The position numbers and the translations under genes were made by a program. From the NCBI GenBank assembly GCA_030142905.1, contig JASJOG010000114.1, positions 869,001 to 933,000 on the forward strand: DNA of 64,000 bases, written 5' to 3'. Below the pieces are notes generated by a model, which did no database searches, was not told where the DNA came from, and saw only the letters and a program-made list of their open reading frames with translations. Source of the stretch: Heliopora coerulea. Taxonomy: Eukaryota; Cnidaria; Anthozoa; Scleralcyonacea; Helioporidae. Positions 12,652 to 23,560 of the stretch are shown piece after piece (within the stretch, counting starts at the first letter, position 1; every line of letters starts with the position of its first letter).

Positions 12652-13608
12652 TTATTTTACAGCAAAAGACTTGTTTGACTTATCTACAAACGACACTTTG
12701 TGTATGAGGGAATAGTCATCAGCTAAACGAGCTGCAGCAGCTAAAGTTTCCGGTTTTTGTTCATTAATGAATGACTGGATGTCACTATCAATGCACTGCT
12801 TGAATTCTTCGACTAAAATAAGTTGCATTTTTTCATGGCTATTGCCAATTTTTTCTGCAGCACACCAACGATCAAATAGTTGATCTTTAGTAAGAGAAAA
12901 TTTGACATACGTCTTATTACTTTCTTTTTCGCATGTGCGAAATTTCTGATGGTATGCTTCCCAGACCAACTCATACCCCCGAAGAATCAATTCCTTGACA
13001 GAGTCATAATTCGAAGCCTGTTCCACTGACAACTGAGTATAAATTTCGGAGCTTTACCAATCAAAATGCTCTGTAATAACAATGGCCCAATTCTCTTTCA
13101 GCCACTTCAAATTGTGTGCAACTTTTTCAAAATGTAAGAAATATGTATCAACATCCTATTCCTGGAAAGAAGGAACCAATCTAATGTGCTTAGTAACATC
13201 AAAACTGACATTTAGATTGGATCCCGGATGACCAGACCTGGATTGTTCTAATTCTAATTTTTTTAACCGTAACTCGTATTCTAATCTTTGTTTTTCTAAT
13301 CTCTCTTTCATCTCTTGCTCTCAATCCCTTTCCCTTTCTTCATGTTCTCTTTCTCCACACTCTAACTCCAACTTAAATTTCATAATTTCCGTGTCCATCA
13401 TTTAATTACTTTTCACATCAGATTCCTTAAATACCTTAGTACTAACTAAATGGCTTATTATGACATCTTGAATTTCGTTTTTCCACATATGACTCTTAAC
13501 TTCCAATTCTAAATATTCACCTAAGGAGATGAGGTCATCCTTCCTTAACTTACAAAATATCTCCTTGTCGGGTTCCGATAGAAACCGTTCTGGCTTAAAC
13601 TGAGACAT
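12652..13608 (-). pseudogene. Gag N-terminal and capsid-like region (GMR1-like Gypsy)
   Basis: The likely gag start is the ATG at 13608 (MSQFKPERFLSEPDK), downstream of the primer-binding site. It is followed by a helical N-terminal segment, a Glu/Arg-rich coiled-coil region (about 13250-13400) and a SCAN-like capsid segment (ELILRGYELVWEAYHQKFR, with FDRWCAAEKI and ALAAAARLADDY-type helices, 12680-12990). Gag would assemble the particle. Stops and frame changes occur near 13410, 13325, 13160 and 13040. It is upstream of the zinc knuckle at 12440-12480 in the same element. Confidence 0.65.
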
Positions 13609-13667
13609 TTTACTACCGAGCTTAACTGAATACAACAAAAGCAAGGTTTCCAGGGCGAGCCCCCAAT

Positions 13668-14130
13668 TGTTACTGACATGTAACAAGAAATAAAGATTTA
13701 TTCACAAATGAGAAAAGAAACTAAAGAGTTCAGAGCTTATCTGTCTTCTTGATCCTTCAAGCTTGTGACTCTGACGACCCAACGGTGAAGAATAATAAAA
13801 AGTTCCAGCAGCAAAGCGGTTCAACCATGATTGTTAACTTCTTGAATTCAGGTAACGAACTTGAGCACATAAAACAACACCAAACAACGCACACCGAGGG
13901 TTGAAGCAAGTCATGCTTATGTAGCCTGTCCGTAAACTATGATGTCAATCGATGTAATTTCTAAAATGACCTAATATACTATATTTACTAACAATCATGA
14001 CAATGTTCATGACTCAAGTAACCTAAAAAGTTTTTACATCAGCATGAGTAAGCAGTATGACTAATCAAAACTAAGAGAAGTTCAAATGTTTTAGAAGGTT
14101 TTTAGTGTATGACGACTGTCATGTAACACA
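13668..14130 (-). repeat. 5' LTR of the GMR1-like Gypsy, with adjacent primer-binding site
   Basis: The 463-bp stretch begins TGTTACTGACATGTAAC and ends CATGTAACACA on the plus strand, with the TG...CA ends typical of LTRs. Directly inside it (about 13650-13667) the minus strand reads TTGGGGGCTCGCCCTGGA, resembling the primer-binding site of many retroelements that use a proline-type tRNA. No matching 3' LTR lies in the window. Confidence 0.65.
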
Positions 14131-16390
14131 AGGAATCCACAAAAAAGTTAAATGCCAAATATAGGCAGACATCCTCAAAGAATTAAAGATAGTCAAAAAA
14201 AAAAAAGCTGGCAGACACTGGCATAAGTGAACCACATAGTGCAGTAACAAATATAAACATGCCAAAACTGATTGAGTTATTTCATAACAGCATTTCTACT
14301 GGGCTTGAATTTGTCTGCACGTGTTGCGGCCAATTATGATATAAGTCGTCAATAAGAAAATGCAATGCTGCTCTGTATAAATCATGTTCAGGAAATATAA
14401 ACTCTTGCCTGACAGGTATTAAAAGTGTTCATGATAATGAGTGGATTTGCTTTACTTGTCACTCCAACCTAAAAGCTGGAAAGCTACCAAATGCCTTAAA
14501 AGATTTAACTCCACTTGAAGAAATACTTATTTTGCCAAGAATTACTGAGTGGAGGTCAATTGAGTATCCATGGCAATATTGTTAATGCAACAGTTAGTGT
14601 CTTAAAAGACCACTAAATGAATCTTAAAGTATTCCAACCAAGCTGAAAAGACACCTTTGCTACAAACATCGTTCCCATTGTCAGAAAGTCAGACCTGGAA
14701 AAGTGTTAGAAGTGGCTCAGTATTAGATCAAAACTTGAAGGTATAAGTCTCTGATATGTGGTTAACACAATCTAAAAAGAGTGGTCAGAGTTAATTAAAG
14801 TGAACGATCAGTCGGTAGTTTTTCAAATAGTCCTGCCAGTCCTGAAGAAAATGTGTCTGTAGATACCCAAGACAATGTTGATAAGTCAGTTGATAACAAT
14901 ACTGATGATGAATGGTGTTATGGACACTTTAAAAGACAGACATGACTGAACATGCAGATCAAATAACTAGTTTTGTACCAGGTAAACGAAACTGCCCTTT
15001 CAGTGTATTTGTTGACAACAATTCAGAAGTTATTTCCTTTCCTTTCCTTCTATATTCTGTGGAGAACATAGGCCAGATAATAGGGAAAGACTTGTACCTG
15101 TTGATTATAGCACAATCTGTAAATGGGAATTAAGAAGTCACAATCAAAGAGTTGCTGAAAGTATGCCAAATACTTTTTATAAGTTAAAAATACTTCAGAT
15201 AAAGCAAATACAAGGAAGTGCAATGTTGTCATTGCATAAATGTAAAACCAAAGGTAAAATATATACAGCAGGAGGCCTAAAGTGTGAGAACGCTATGCAT
15301 TAATTAATTAATTTAGATGAAGGCTTCAGGGTGTTAAAAAACTTTAGAGGATCGCCTCCTTACTTTGAAGGATGTAAAAGAGACCTTTTTGCAACGATTC
15401 ACCTACTTGGTTGCGCTCATTTTCAGCAGCTGAAACTGGATGGACAGATTTACTAAAAATCTTTGGTCTTATAGTTGACAATAAAGAATACACTGAAAAT
15501 TAAACCAATGATATGACCTGGCAAAAAAATCAGACCTCATACAGAAAAATCCAGTAACATGTGCCAGAAATTTTGATTGCATGATACATTTGTTAATTCG
15601 CGATTTTTTGAAAAGTTCTCTCAACTATATTGGTGAAGTTGTAGAATTCCAACAATGTGGATCACCCCACATACATGGTTTATTTTGCATAAAAAATGCT
15701 CTTGAATTTGTCGATGCTTACATTTCATGTAAATCAGACCCAGAGGATTTACCTGAGCTGGTAAACTTACAACAACACAAACACTCTAAAACACGCAAAA
15801 AGGAAGGGCAAAAGATTTATAGACTAAATTTCCCTTCGCCACCAGTGCCTAAAACAATGATTTTATAACCTTTGTCTGAATGTGATTTGGAAGTAGATGT
15901 TGTAAATGAAGTTGAAAAAGATGTACAAAGTATTCACAGTATATCAGATTCTCTTAAAGCTGATGAAACCATGATCTTTTTAGAGTTACTAGAAAAGTTA
16001 AACCTATGTGAACCATGATACCCTTTTGGTGAAATGAGGTCCACCAGAGATTAGAATTAACTGTTACAATCTAAATCTACTGAAAGCATGGTTGGGCAAA
16101 TATGGACATCCAGTATATTTTAGACCTATATGGATGTGTTGTCCACATACTCATACATTACCAAAGGCCAAAGATATTATGAATAAAGTGAGACATACAG
16201 GAAATAAATTTCTTACTTTTGTTGAGATCAGTGCCCAGGAAGTGGTTTATTTAGTCCTTCAAATGCCTTTGAGACAATCATCTCGTGAATTTCAGCTCAT
16301 AAATACCTTGCATCCCGACGAAAAAAACATTTTTAGTCAAGGACAAGGAGAAAATTAGAGATCTCCATGATCATTCTGTTGAGATAGTCT
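14131..16390 (+). pseudogene. Helitron Rep region (DUF6570-like plus HUH nuclease domain)
   Basis: It continues the Helitron protein after the inserted Gypsy. A Cys-rich segment (VCTCCGQLWYKSS at about 14320, then ICFTCHSNLKAGKLPNALKD at about 14450) resembles the region that precedes the Helitron replication-initiator domain. The HUH nuclease motif is clear at 15640-15690: FQQCGSPHIHGLF, with the His-hydrophobic-His metal-binding pair. Downstream, LLKAWLGKYGHPVYFRP (16075-16130) and PLRQSSREFQLINTLHPDEK (16265-16325) continue the family pattern to LHDHSVEI at about 16385. The tyrosine-containing helix is decayed. Many stops and frame changes are present. The frame is cut at about 16390-16396 by the inverted flank copy and element A. 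Confidence 0.75.
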
Positions 16391-16396
16391 GATAAC

Positions 16397-17041
16397 TTAT
16401 AGAATGCGAGATGTAACAAAAAAACTCCTTTTGTTTAATATTAAGAGATTGTACAAGCTTTCCAAATTCGTTATCATTCATCTGTTTCACAACAAGCTCT
16501 TCATTGTCATTTGTCCTTGGATAGATATCAATATCATCCATTAAATGATACTCAGCATGTTGCTTATTTTTGCCTGGATCAAAACATCCATATAATTTGC
16601 TAGCCTTTGAGCCAGTTTCACAATCTTGCTCATCTCTATGTTGTACATTAGAGCATTCTTTATTCTCAACATTCTCAATAACCTGGTGAAGAATCTCACT
16701 GTTATTTTCATAAGGTTTGCTGTTGTACTCTATTACATTTTTAACAGTTTCAAAGTGTTGTATCAAATCTTTGTCTTCATTTCTTTGTGATTTTTATTTT
16801 TATTGAACCTTACTGATCTTATGATTCTTGGTTTCTGCTTTTTTACCAACAGGATTCCTCCCTTTAGTTTGTACTGATCCTTTTCATAAACACCATCAAA
16901 TTGATCTTCTGGCAAGTAGCAAACAGATGTCAAGTCCAAAAATTGTTCCTGACTTTAACACAGCTACACCATTCAGCAAGATCTGTCAAGCAAGGATTTT
17001 CTCATTTTTTTGGTCTCCTCTGATACTGTTTGATTAAGAGT
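16397..17041 (-). repeat. Inverted copy of the Helitron flank of element A (with 24566-25209)
   Basis: This stretch is the reverse complement of 24566-25209, joined seamlessly to the left end of element A. The minus strand re-encodes the same Helitron helicase N-terminal piece, and translated identity is complete over about 120 residues ending FCYISHSI. Sampled DNA shows only about one difference and one indel in some 90 bases. Identity ends sharply at 16397 on the left and 25209 on the right. It is therefore not part of the element but host Helitron DNA duplicated in reverse, most simply through strand switching involving the element's terminal inverted repeats. Confidence 0.85.
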
Positions 17042-17422
17042 AGTCTAGTACTTGGCAGTACCAGTGCAGTTTTTGCAGATTAAGAAAAACCCATCCCAAA
17101 CCACTTCAAAAAAATTTTTTTCCCCATGGTTTTCAAATACTTATGCATAGTATCCACCAAGAAAACCCTTCTAAAACCACTTCACCATGTGGGAACAAAA
17201 ACTTGAAATACCAAAAAATAGAAGGGTTTTGAGAGACCCTGGGACAAAAGTGTTAATGCCATAAAGTTAAACCATATGGTAATTTTCAATAATATTTTAG
17301 TTTTCAGTCTCAACTTCTTTAATAGTTTCCTCCTGTTGATTGGTTTTATGACTGTAGACATGCCTAGCAGTAGTAATACCACCTGATTAAAAATCCCAAA
17401 AATGGGATAAATGGGGTAATTC
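17042..17422. repeat. Left terminal inverted repeat of element A
   Basis: It pairs with about 24180-24565 in reverse orientation. By eye identity is about 95% over the outer 215 bases, with several small indels. Together with the duplicated Helitron flank it makes a contiguous inverted repeat of about 1,025 bp. The last codons of the small protein at 17364-17840 overlap its inner edge. Confidence 0.85.
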
Positions 17423-17840
17423 TTTCAACTAATGAGTGAATGTCCCTTTTTAACAATTCATCTTCATTCAGTTCTTTTGTTAATTCCTCAGGGGACTCGA
17501 TAGCATCAAGACCTCCTAAAGTATTGGTAAATCTACTTATTAATAGATCAGTTAGGAACTCATTAGCTTTTTGCATTCATTTGCGTTCATATTCAATGTA
17601 TAGTTTATTGATTACGTTTGGAATGGCTTTCTTTATGTAGGCAACAGATTTATCCAAATCACCATCTTCTACTAAATTCAAAAGTTCATCTCTCTTTTTT
17701 TCTAAATTAGAGTTATCTTCTTTAGGTACTGCTTTTTCCGATTTTTTCATTACAATTATCATCAACAAATATATTTTTGATTTCATTATTGAAAGAATTT
17801 CCTCAATGGTTTCAGGTTTTGGATTCTTGCATCTTGGCAT
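17364..17840 (-). pseudogene. Conserved Polinton-type small protein, one in-frame stop
   Basis: Two abutting frames are the same frame split by a TGA at 17577-17579, giving about 157 codons in all. The N-terminal half has a hydrophobic stretch (IYLLMIIVM) and a Glu/Lys-rich helical part. The C-terminal half (ANEFLTDLLISRFTNTLGGL, then ESPEELTKELNEDELLKRD, then ITPFIPFLGFLI) looks like a conserved, partly hydrophobic domain that I associate with coral and hydrozoan Polintons. Its function is unknown. It sits downstream of the ATPase at the end of the minus-strand arm, next to the terminal repeat. The corresponding position in element B lies beyond the window. Confidence 0.6.
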
Positions 17841-17860
17841 TCTATATATAATAACACATT

Positions 17861-18446
17861 TTATTTTTCCAGATTGACTATTTTATAATTGTATGGGTAT
17901 TGTAAATGGATTTCTAATGTTGAGTGTTTGGTATTCTTTAGTTTTTCAATTATGTTTCTTTCACTTTTTGAACTATAGCCTAAGTATCTACAGAAAATGA
18001 CATTCATATCATCTTCATCTGGATTATAAAAAGTTACAACTCTCGCTACATTATCTCTATAAGGCTTGGATATACTGTTTAATTGTTGGGTGACGACTAT
18101 TGTAGACAGCCCAAAACGTCTAGCTGAAAAAGCTAATTTAACTAACTCACTGGTTCTATTTTTGACATCCTGACTACTTGCACAATCATCCAATACGATG
18201 AAACTATTGGTTCCTTTAAAGATTTCCTGCACAATATGTAGTATTTTGTCTACTTTGTCCTGATCACACTCTATGGCCAATAAATCAGAATCTTTGATAT
18301 ATTTCCATTGTTGGTATGTTTTATTCCATGAGAATGTTGGGCAAATCAAAATGATTATTGAATTGGGTTTCCAGCATATTTAGCAAACAAAATGTTTTCC
18401 CACAGTTTGTCATACCACATATGATCATGTTAAAAGGTGTTTCCAT
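17861..18446 (-). pseudogene. A32/FtsK-HerA-type genome-packaging ATPase, one frameshift
   Basis: This is the ATPase that pumps viral DNA into the capsid in Polintons and related viruses. The start at 18446 gives METPFNMIICGMTNCGKTFC with Walker A GMTNCGKT at residues about 10-17. A one-base frameshift near 18350 separates it from the rest. The second part carries ICPTFSWNKTYQQW, the Walker B strand FIVLDDCASSQD, and the sensor-type segment ARRFGLSTIVVTQQLNSI, followed by SKPYRDNVARVVTFYNPDED. Total length, about 195 codons, is somewhat short but within the compact range. It lies just downstream of the capsid gene (19 bp gap), the usual neighbour. A TATATAG sequence lies immediately before the ATG. 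Confidence 0.85.
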
Positions 18447-18464
18447 CTATATAATACATTATAA

Positions 18465-19541
18465 TTAGTACTGTATGCTTTGCAAATCATTGTTTTGGAA
18501 ATTGACAAGCCCATCAGATACCACAAAGATGTTACAGTAGATGTTTCCTGTGTGGGCAGTCTTTTTGATCTCCAGTAGGATACTGTTTTAGGTGTTTACA
18601 ATCTTTTTACCATGTCCTGTCTTATCCAACTCTTCATTGGATCTTAGATCGATGACAAGCACAAACTTATCTTTATAGAACTTCTCAGGAGTTCAATAAA
18701 GATAAGATTTTGGCACTCCCTTGATAGTTAGTTTTACTTCGGTGATATTTGGGTAGATGTATTCTTTGCTATCTTTCCTTGTTGTATTAGAGAATAATAT
18801 AACGATGGCTTTCATAGACTTGCAAGGAATATTTATATTTAACTTTATTAGAGTGGGTGAGGACTCCCAGGGATCAGTTCTATAAAGAGTTATATGTTCA
18901 TAAGAAAGAGAATGACCAGGACCATATTTGGATAAAACACTGTTGACAATAGCTTGGTTTTCAATAGTTTCATATTCAATCTCAAGGTTTTGTAGACTAT
19001 AAGTTCCAAGTGTTTGACCGGATTGTGCTACCAAAATTTCACTCAATTGAGGTAACCTTATGAAGTACCTAAAATTAATATTCATTTGAAATGGTGCATA
19101 CAAACCATGGTCACTAATTATCCTATCTAAACAGATTTTCTGCTTTGTATCAAAAATATCAAACAATAACTTTTCAGAAACCTTTGTAGCATCTCCACTT
19201 GTTGTTGCTAATAAGCTTTCTTAGGTTCTCAGATGCAATACCGTATTCAATCATGTTGGCTTTGTGAATTCGATTTATAAAGGTCCTTGTGGACACCATA
19301 AATACTTTCATCAGCTAGCCTAGTTTGCAAACATTTTTGTAGAAGCCTTGAGAGATTGTTTAGAAAATGGGTTTTAGTATTATTGATTTTCAAATCGAAA
19401 AGTAGGTGCATTGAACCAGGAACCAAACAACTATCAGGTTTTAGTTTAGGGAATATTGATATATAGTTCGTCTCCTGGTGAGGCTTTGTTGGGGTTCAAA
19501 GTTACTACATGCCTCATTCTATCACCCTTTATTGATGCCAT
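18465..19541 (-). pseudogene. Major capsid protein (double-jelly-roll type), element A
   Basis: The start at 19541 gives MASIKGDRMRHVVTLNPNK, parallel to the element B protein at 63520. A frameshift follows near 19455, after which KPDSCLVPGSMHLLFDL and later ASENLRKLISNN match the B copy. The main open part (19166-18693) begins MFDIFDTKQKICLDRIISDH and runs through ILVAQSGQTLGTYSLQNLEI and PWESSPTLIKLNINIP. After a TGA near 18690 the same frame continues (KFYKDKFVLVIDLRSNEEL) and after a TAA near 18600 to its end at 18465. The last part carries the strand pattern typical of the C-terminal jelly roll. Capsid identity rests on the match to Polinton capsid-type proteins and on its place next to the packaging ATPase. 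Confidence 0.75.
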
Positions 19542-19610
19542 CTGGCTTCTTCCAAATCATTGTTTCAATTGAACCTCTGTTCTATTCATTAGTATATATT
19601 AATGTACATT

Positions 19611-20720
19611 TTATTTTTTACTCTGCTGTTTGTATTGGTCGTAAATGAACCAAGCAAAAGCCAGTGCTAATATCCATAGATTTTTGGATAAATATACCAA
19701 CCCTTTAGCACCCCATGACATTGGTTCGGCGATGACATTTAATAATGGCACTAACAATGGTTCCATTTTTTTTTACCAAGTTTATAGACAGCCTTTGCAA
19801 ACTTTGCAGTAGCTTGTGCACCTTTAACTATATCCTTCTGAGTGCCAATAACAATTGTTGTTATAATACCAGCGACGGAGATTGCAAAAGCACTTAAGCA
19901 AACTAAATTCTCTTTAGCCCACTCTTTAAACTATTGTAGTCTACTTATGTCCTCCTCCTGTTGATGCCTGGTTTCTTCAAGCACTTTGCCATCTAGATAA
20001 TTCCCTGGCCTCATTTAATCCATCAATTTTTATTTGTAATTCTTCCCTAAGCTCTTAATTTGATGTTCTGTCAAATTCTCTTTCAGTGTATCCAATTGTC
20101 TCTGATATATAGTCCACTTGTTTTTGTAAAGAGTCTTCAGGTCCAATACGAGACTTTGGATCAGATGTTGCATTACAGTTAAGAAATAACACACCTCTAA
20201 GCTCCTCATTTTCATTTTGTGTGAGACCATGTATTGCTTCAGTGTTAATGTTACTATTTTCATTATCCCATACTACTTGTGTGGATTCAGTGTCTATCAT
20301 AGGCATATTTTCCCTTGTTTCATCTCTCTCGGTTTGCTCCTCTGTTATTATGTTTATCAACTCTTTGAACTGTGTGACTGCTTTTTGTGCATTCTCAGCA
20401 TCATTATGTTGGAGTACGCCATTAGAATCGCGTTTTAAAACAATTTTTGGGACACCTCTTACATTACTTCTATTTATGGGTTTCAAAGTGATATTGTTAT
20501 GATTAAACTTACCATTGTACATATTGAACTGGGAACTTTCCTTATAGTTATCACTAATGAACTTTTCAATAGATGGTATAGTCTGATTCTCGGGTATAGT
20601 TGTTGTGCCAGGAAATTCAATCTCTGGGGCTGACTGACTTCTTTCACCTTTTCCATCATCACTGTATATAAATGGTGTCTCATTATAAGCTCTCTTACCT
20701 TCTCAGATGCATTCAATATA
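19611..20720 (-). pseudogene. Large membrane-anchored Polinton protein, element A
   Basis: It corresponds in order and sequence style to 62085-63406 in element B. The N-terminal part (20522-20055) has SNVRGVPKIVLKRDSNGVLQ and a long acidic/polar region with Gln/Glu repeats. The C-terminal part (about 19940-19611) has KEWAKENLVCLSAFAISVAG followed by IITTIVIGTQ, a helical AKFAKAVYKLGKK segment, and after a frameshift near 19770 MSWGAKGL, SKNLWILALAFAWFIYDQY and a Lys-rich tail. It thus has two hydrophobic membrane segments near the end. In corals and hydrozoans similar proteins sit just upstream of the capsid gene. Function unknown; a virion membrane or minor core role is inference. Several stops break the middle. 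Confidence 0.6.
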
Positions 20721-20969
20721 AGTGTTCCTTTTTATGACATTATCTAATCTAACATTATCACTATCCCTATGCAATAAATCTAAATGTTCTTGTGATAGGT
20801 TGTCATATTCATTATCTAACTGCTCATCATCCATGTTATCATATTTATGGTATTTTTCACCTATATTTTCCATCTCAAAATCATGAAATCCATTTGTATA
20901 TATTACCCTATATTTTGTGTATCACTCTCAGGAATCCAACTATTATATTTACTATCATAACCTAACCAT
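20720..20969. other. Short AT-rich gap in element A
   Basis: It lies between the membrane protein and the integrase end. Minus-strand residues such as WLGYDSKYNSW near 20930-20980 look like the very end of the integrase read in another frame, as in element B at 61985-62030. Otherwise nothing is recognised. Confidence 0.4.
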
Positions 20970-21958
20970 TTAACAAGAGCCATTTTTTTTACCTTTTATT
21001 TTTTCAACTTTATAGACATCCTTTTTATCAACACTTGACAACTCCTCTTCATAGAATTTCACAATAATTGGTTCACCTTCTAGATCCTCTATTTTGTAAA
21101 GAGTTGGGTCACCTCGAATGACCTTGGTGATTTCAAACAGTTCGTCTGTAAAATTGGCTTCATAACCTTTTGTGAAAATGCTTTTACACTTGGATATCCT
21201 AACTGTATCACCAATTTTAAACTTGGCTGATGGCAAGTCTCCATGTAAATGACCATATAGTGTTATCTAAACTTTGTCCTCATTTTTATTTACATCTTTT
21301 GGTTTCATTAAGATAGTGCTATGCTTGGTATAATTGTAATTATATACTAAGTGATTTAAGACATCAATCCAATTATATGTCCCTTTACTGTAAAAGTACT
21401 TCCACATAGTAGTTTTAAGTGTCTTATTGAATCTTTCCACAACACCTTCCTTTTTATCACTATTAGTAGAGAAATATTTTATATCATGTTTATCTAGTAG
21501 ATTTTTAACACCAACACTGTAGAATTCTTTTCCATCATCAAATTGTGCTAATTTAGGATAATCACCAAATCTCTCTTTGATCTGTCAATAATTCTGTGAA
21601 TGCTTTTGTCATGTTATTAGTATCTTTTCTATAAACTGGTACAGCAAATGACTAACTACTAAGAATTTTGATAGCTGTTAGTATCCAATAATAGCCTTTA
21701 TTTAAACCCATATCAATGAGATCCATCTGTATCTGCTCACCAAGATAGTTAACTTTGATTTGTCTAAATTCATGTTATCTAACAATTCGCTTGTATCTGG
21801 TATAAGTGTCTTGTGATTTCAACCATGATTTAACTTGGTTTCTAGTAACAGGGATACTTTCATCTAATGCTTTTTGATATAATCAGCTGATTGGTAACTA
21901 GTTTTAGGATTGTAATAAATATCTCGTAGCCCTTGTTCTAATTCAATAACTATAAATT
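20920..21958 (-). pseudogene. Retroviral-type (DDE) integrase, element A
   Basis: It is homologous along its length to the element B integrase at 60943. The N-terminal zinc-poor segment reads ELEQGLRDIYYNPKTSYQSA (about 21930-21880). The catalytic core has QIQMDLIDMGLNKGYYW with the first Asp (about 21735-21690) and an AQFDDGKEFYSVG segment with the second (about 21545-21510), then VERFNKTLKT with the Glu (about 21440). The C-terminal domain from 21236 reads AKFKIGDTVRISKCKS, an SH3-like DNA-binding fold, with EDLEGEPIIVKFYEEEL after it. Several stops and frame changes are present, including a TAG near 21660. It would insert the element in host DNA. Confidence 0.8.
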
Positions 21959-22536
21959 TTACATTATATAAAGTTCCAATAGTATTGATCCAAATCGAGT
22001 TTTGTTATTATGTCCAAGCACATTAAAGTTTAATTTATTATAAACACCTTTGTCTATTGGTATTTTACTTTCAAGGTCAACATAATGACTGACAGAACCT
22101 TTTAATGTTTCTTTTCTTGTAATTGGAAGAGTTAAAAGTGTTGCACTTCATTTTCCATTATTATCTATATTTCATGTACAATCAACAGCAGCATCAGTTA
22201 ATTTGAATATATCTTAAATCTCTATTAATTTCAATAGTTTTACTAGTTTTCGAAGCCCCAGAATTTGATTGTTGTGTTATTATCATAACCGAGAAGTTCA
22301 CCAAATCTCTTTAACTGTAGATTGGCATCAGTTGTTAAATTGCCATTGACTGCCTCTAATTTTACAGTTGTAGAACCATATACAACTGTGTCATTATAAC
22401 CAGAAAAAAAAAAAACGTAATTCCAATATATAGATGCTGTTTTTACATAAATATATGAATCCTGAATCACAACTAATGACTCATCGAGAATAAGTTCTTT
22501 ACTATTGCCTTCTATAAACACAGTAATTTTCTTCAT
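21959..22536 (-). pseudogene. Conserved Polinton structural-type protein, element A
   Basis: The start at 22536 gives MKKITVFIEGNSKELILDES, with beta-rich sequence to FGELLGYDNNTTIKFWGFE at about 22260. After frame changes, PITRKETLKGSVSHYVDLES and FNVLGHNNKTRFGSILLELY follow to the stop at 21959. The second half matches the element B protein at 58689-59343 (PITTEQTLKGSVSKIYL, then NILLEIIIK). Beta-strand patterns and conservation near virion genes suggest a structural protein, but the function is not known. In element A it precedes integrase on the same strand, while in element B it lies in the other arm, so the gene has changed place or orientation. Confidence 0.6.
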
Positions 22537-22562
22537 TGTATAATATACAGACCAGTTTTTAA
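22537..22562. promoter_or_regulatory. Divergent promoter spacer, element A
   Basis: It separates the minus-strand gene starting at 22536 from the plus-strand virion-type gene starting near 22563. It contains the near-palindrome TGTATAATATACA, which offers a TATA-like sequence to both strands within about ten bases of the start codons. Confidence 0.4.
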
Positions 22563-23560
22563 GAAACCACTATGGAAAGACCTATGATGAGGCTATGGAA
22601 AATGCTAAAAAGAAAAGAGCAGAAATGCGGGCCGATTTCATTAAAAAGTATCCAAATGCTGATCTGAGTAAATTCGATTTCAAAGTAGACATTAATCAGG
22701 ATGGAACAGTTGGGTGAACTGCTATATATTTCAAGAATTTGGATGTTTTAAGCATGGATATAAAAAACGACACATTCCTTTATGATAGATCAATGACTAA
22801 ATACCTTTATTCTAATACTTTCCCAAATATATGGAAAATAGGTGGGACAGTTCAGGTATTACCAAAGGGTAGAAGACATGTGGGTTTTTATGGAAAAGAA
22901 TACTGTTGGGATAATTTCCCTGTTGAATATGTGTTGCCTTACCCAATAAACCAATTCAAAGTATATGTAAATAACACAGACTATTTCATAAGTAATCTTC
23001 CTCCAGTAAATATAACAACTAAAAACAATGCCAAGTGGAATCTTAAAGAGCCTTATTTTCAATCTTATGTAGGAACGTGGATAGCAACGTATGCATCAGG
23101 CATATCTGTAGAGCACTTAACTTTCAAACCAGATGTCCCTAAACAAATTAGAAGAATAATGTGAGAATTCGAAACAATCCCAGAAAATGGAATTCGGTAC
23201 ATAATGAATAAATATAAGCCTAATTTTCTAAAAGATAATACACCTAAGTGGACATGGCAAGAAGTTTTGGGTTATAAGAATGAACATTTAGAACAATACA
23301 TTGTGGATATGAGTAAATTTACAAAACTTTATGGACCAGGTGTTGGTTTTATTCGTGATTTACAAAATGACTACGAGAAATTTATTCCAAAGAAATCAGA
23401 TGGGTCGACGACTCAAGGAACCAAACTACTTAATCAATGGATAGAGGCATATATTTATAGTGTACTTGGTGCTCAAGCTAGGACAAAACAGAGTATTTAT
23501 GGGTCTAGAGCATCGACTTTAGAGACACAAAGTTTTCAGACAGATTGGCTGTTGGCTGTT
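22563..23560 (+). pseudogene. Conserved Polinton virion-type protein, element A
   Basis: It is homologous to 59816-60914 in element B. It opens with a charged helical start (YDEAMENAKKKRAEMRADFI, KKYPNADLSKFDF), then a TGA near 22714. The long part at 22739 follows: IWKIGGTVQVLPKGRRHVGF, CWDNFPVEYVLPYPINQFKV, KEPYFQSYVGTWIATYASGI. After a TGA at 23162 come TWQEVLGYKNEHLEQYIVDM, YGPGVGFIRDLQNDYEKFIP and the C-terminal QARTKQSIYGSRASTLETQ. The family is common in hydrozoan and coral Polintons, always in the virion gene block; I do not know its exact role (a minor capsid or core protein is possible). Its end is fused in frame to a polymerase remnant. Confidence 0.65.

Larger units (their letters stand above)
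10856..14130 (-). mobile_element. GMR1-like Gypsy retrotransposon, 3'-truncated, inserted in the Helitron
   Basis: A minus-strand LTR element. From its 5' end: an LTR at 13668-14130, a primer-binding site adjoining it, gag, zinc knuckle, protease, then directly a zinc-binding integrase, where the element stops abruptly at about 10856. There is no reverse transcriptase between protease and integrase, and no 3' LTR. The gene order protease then integrase is that of the GMR1 group of Gypsy elements, in which reverse transcriptase follows integrase. Here that part is missing through truncation. Helitron coding is visible on both sides (10.1-10.85 kb and 14.15 kb onward), so this is an insertion into it. 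Confidence 0.75.

Noticed and set aside
16371..16766. Independent minus-strand gene
   Set aside because: It is the inverted copy of the Helitron helicase piece at 24840-25209, ending in unrelated codons past the junction at 16397.
16828..17037. Open frame shared with 24584-24778 as a conserved gene
   Set aside because: Both are the antisense of the duplicated Helitron coding sequence.
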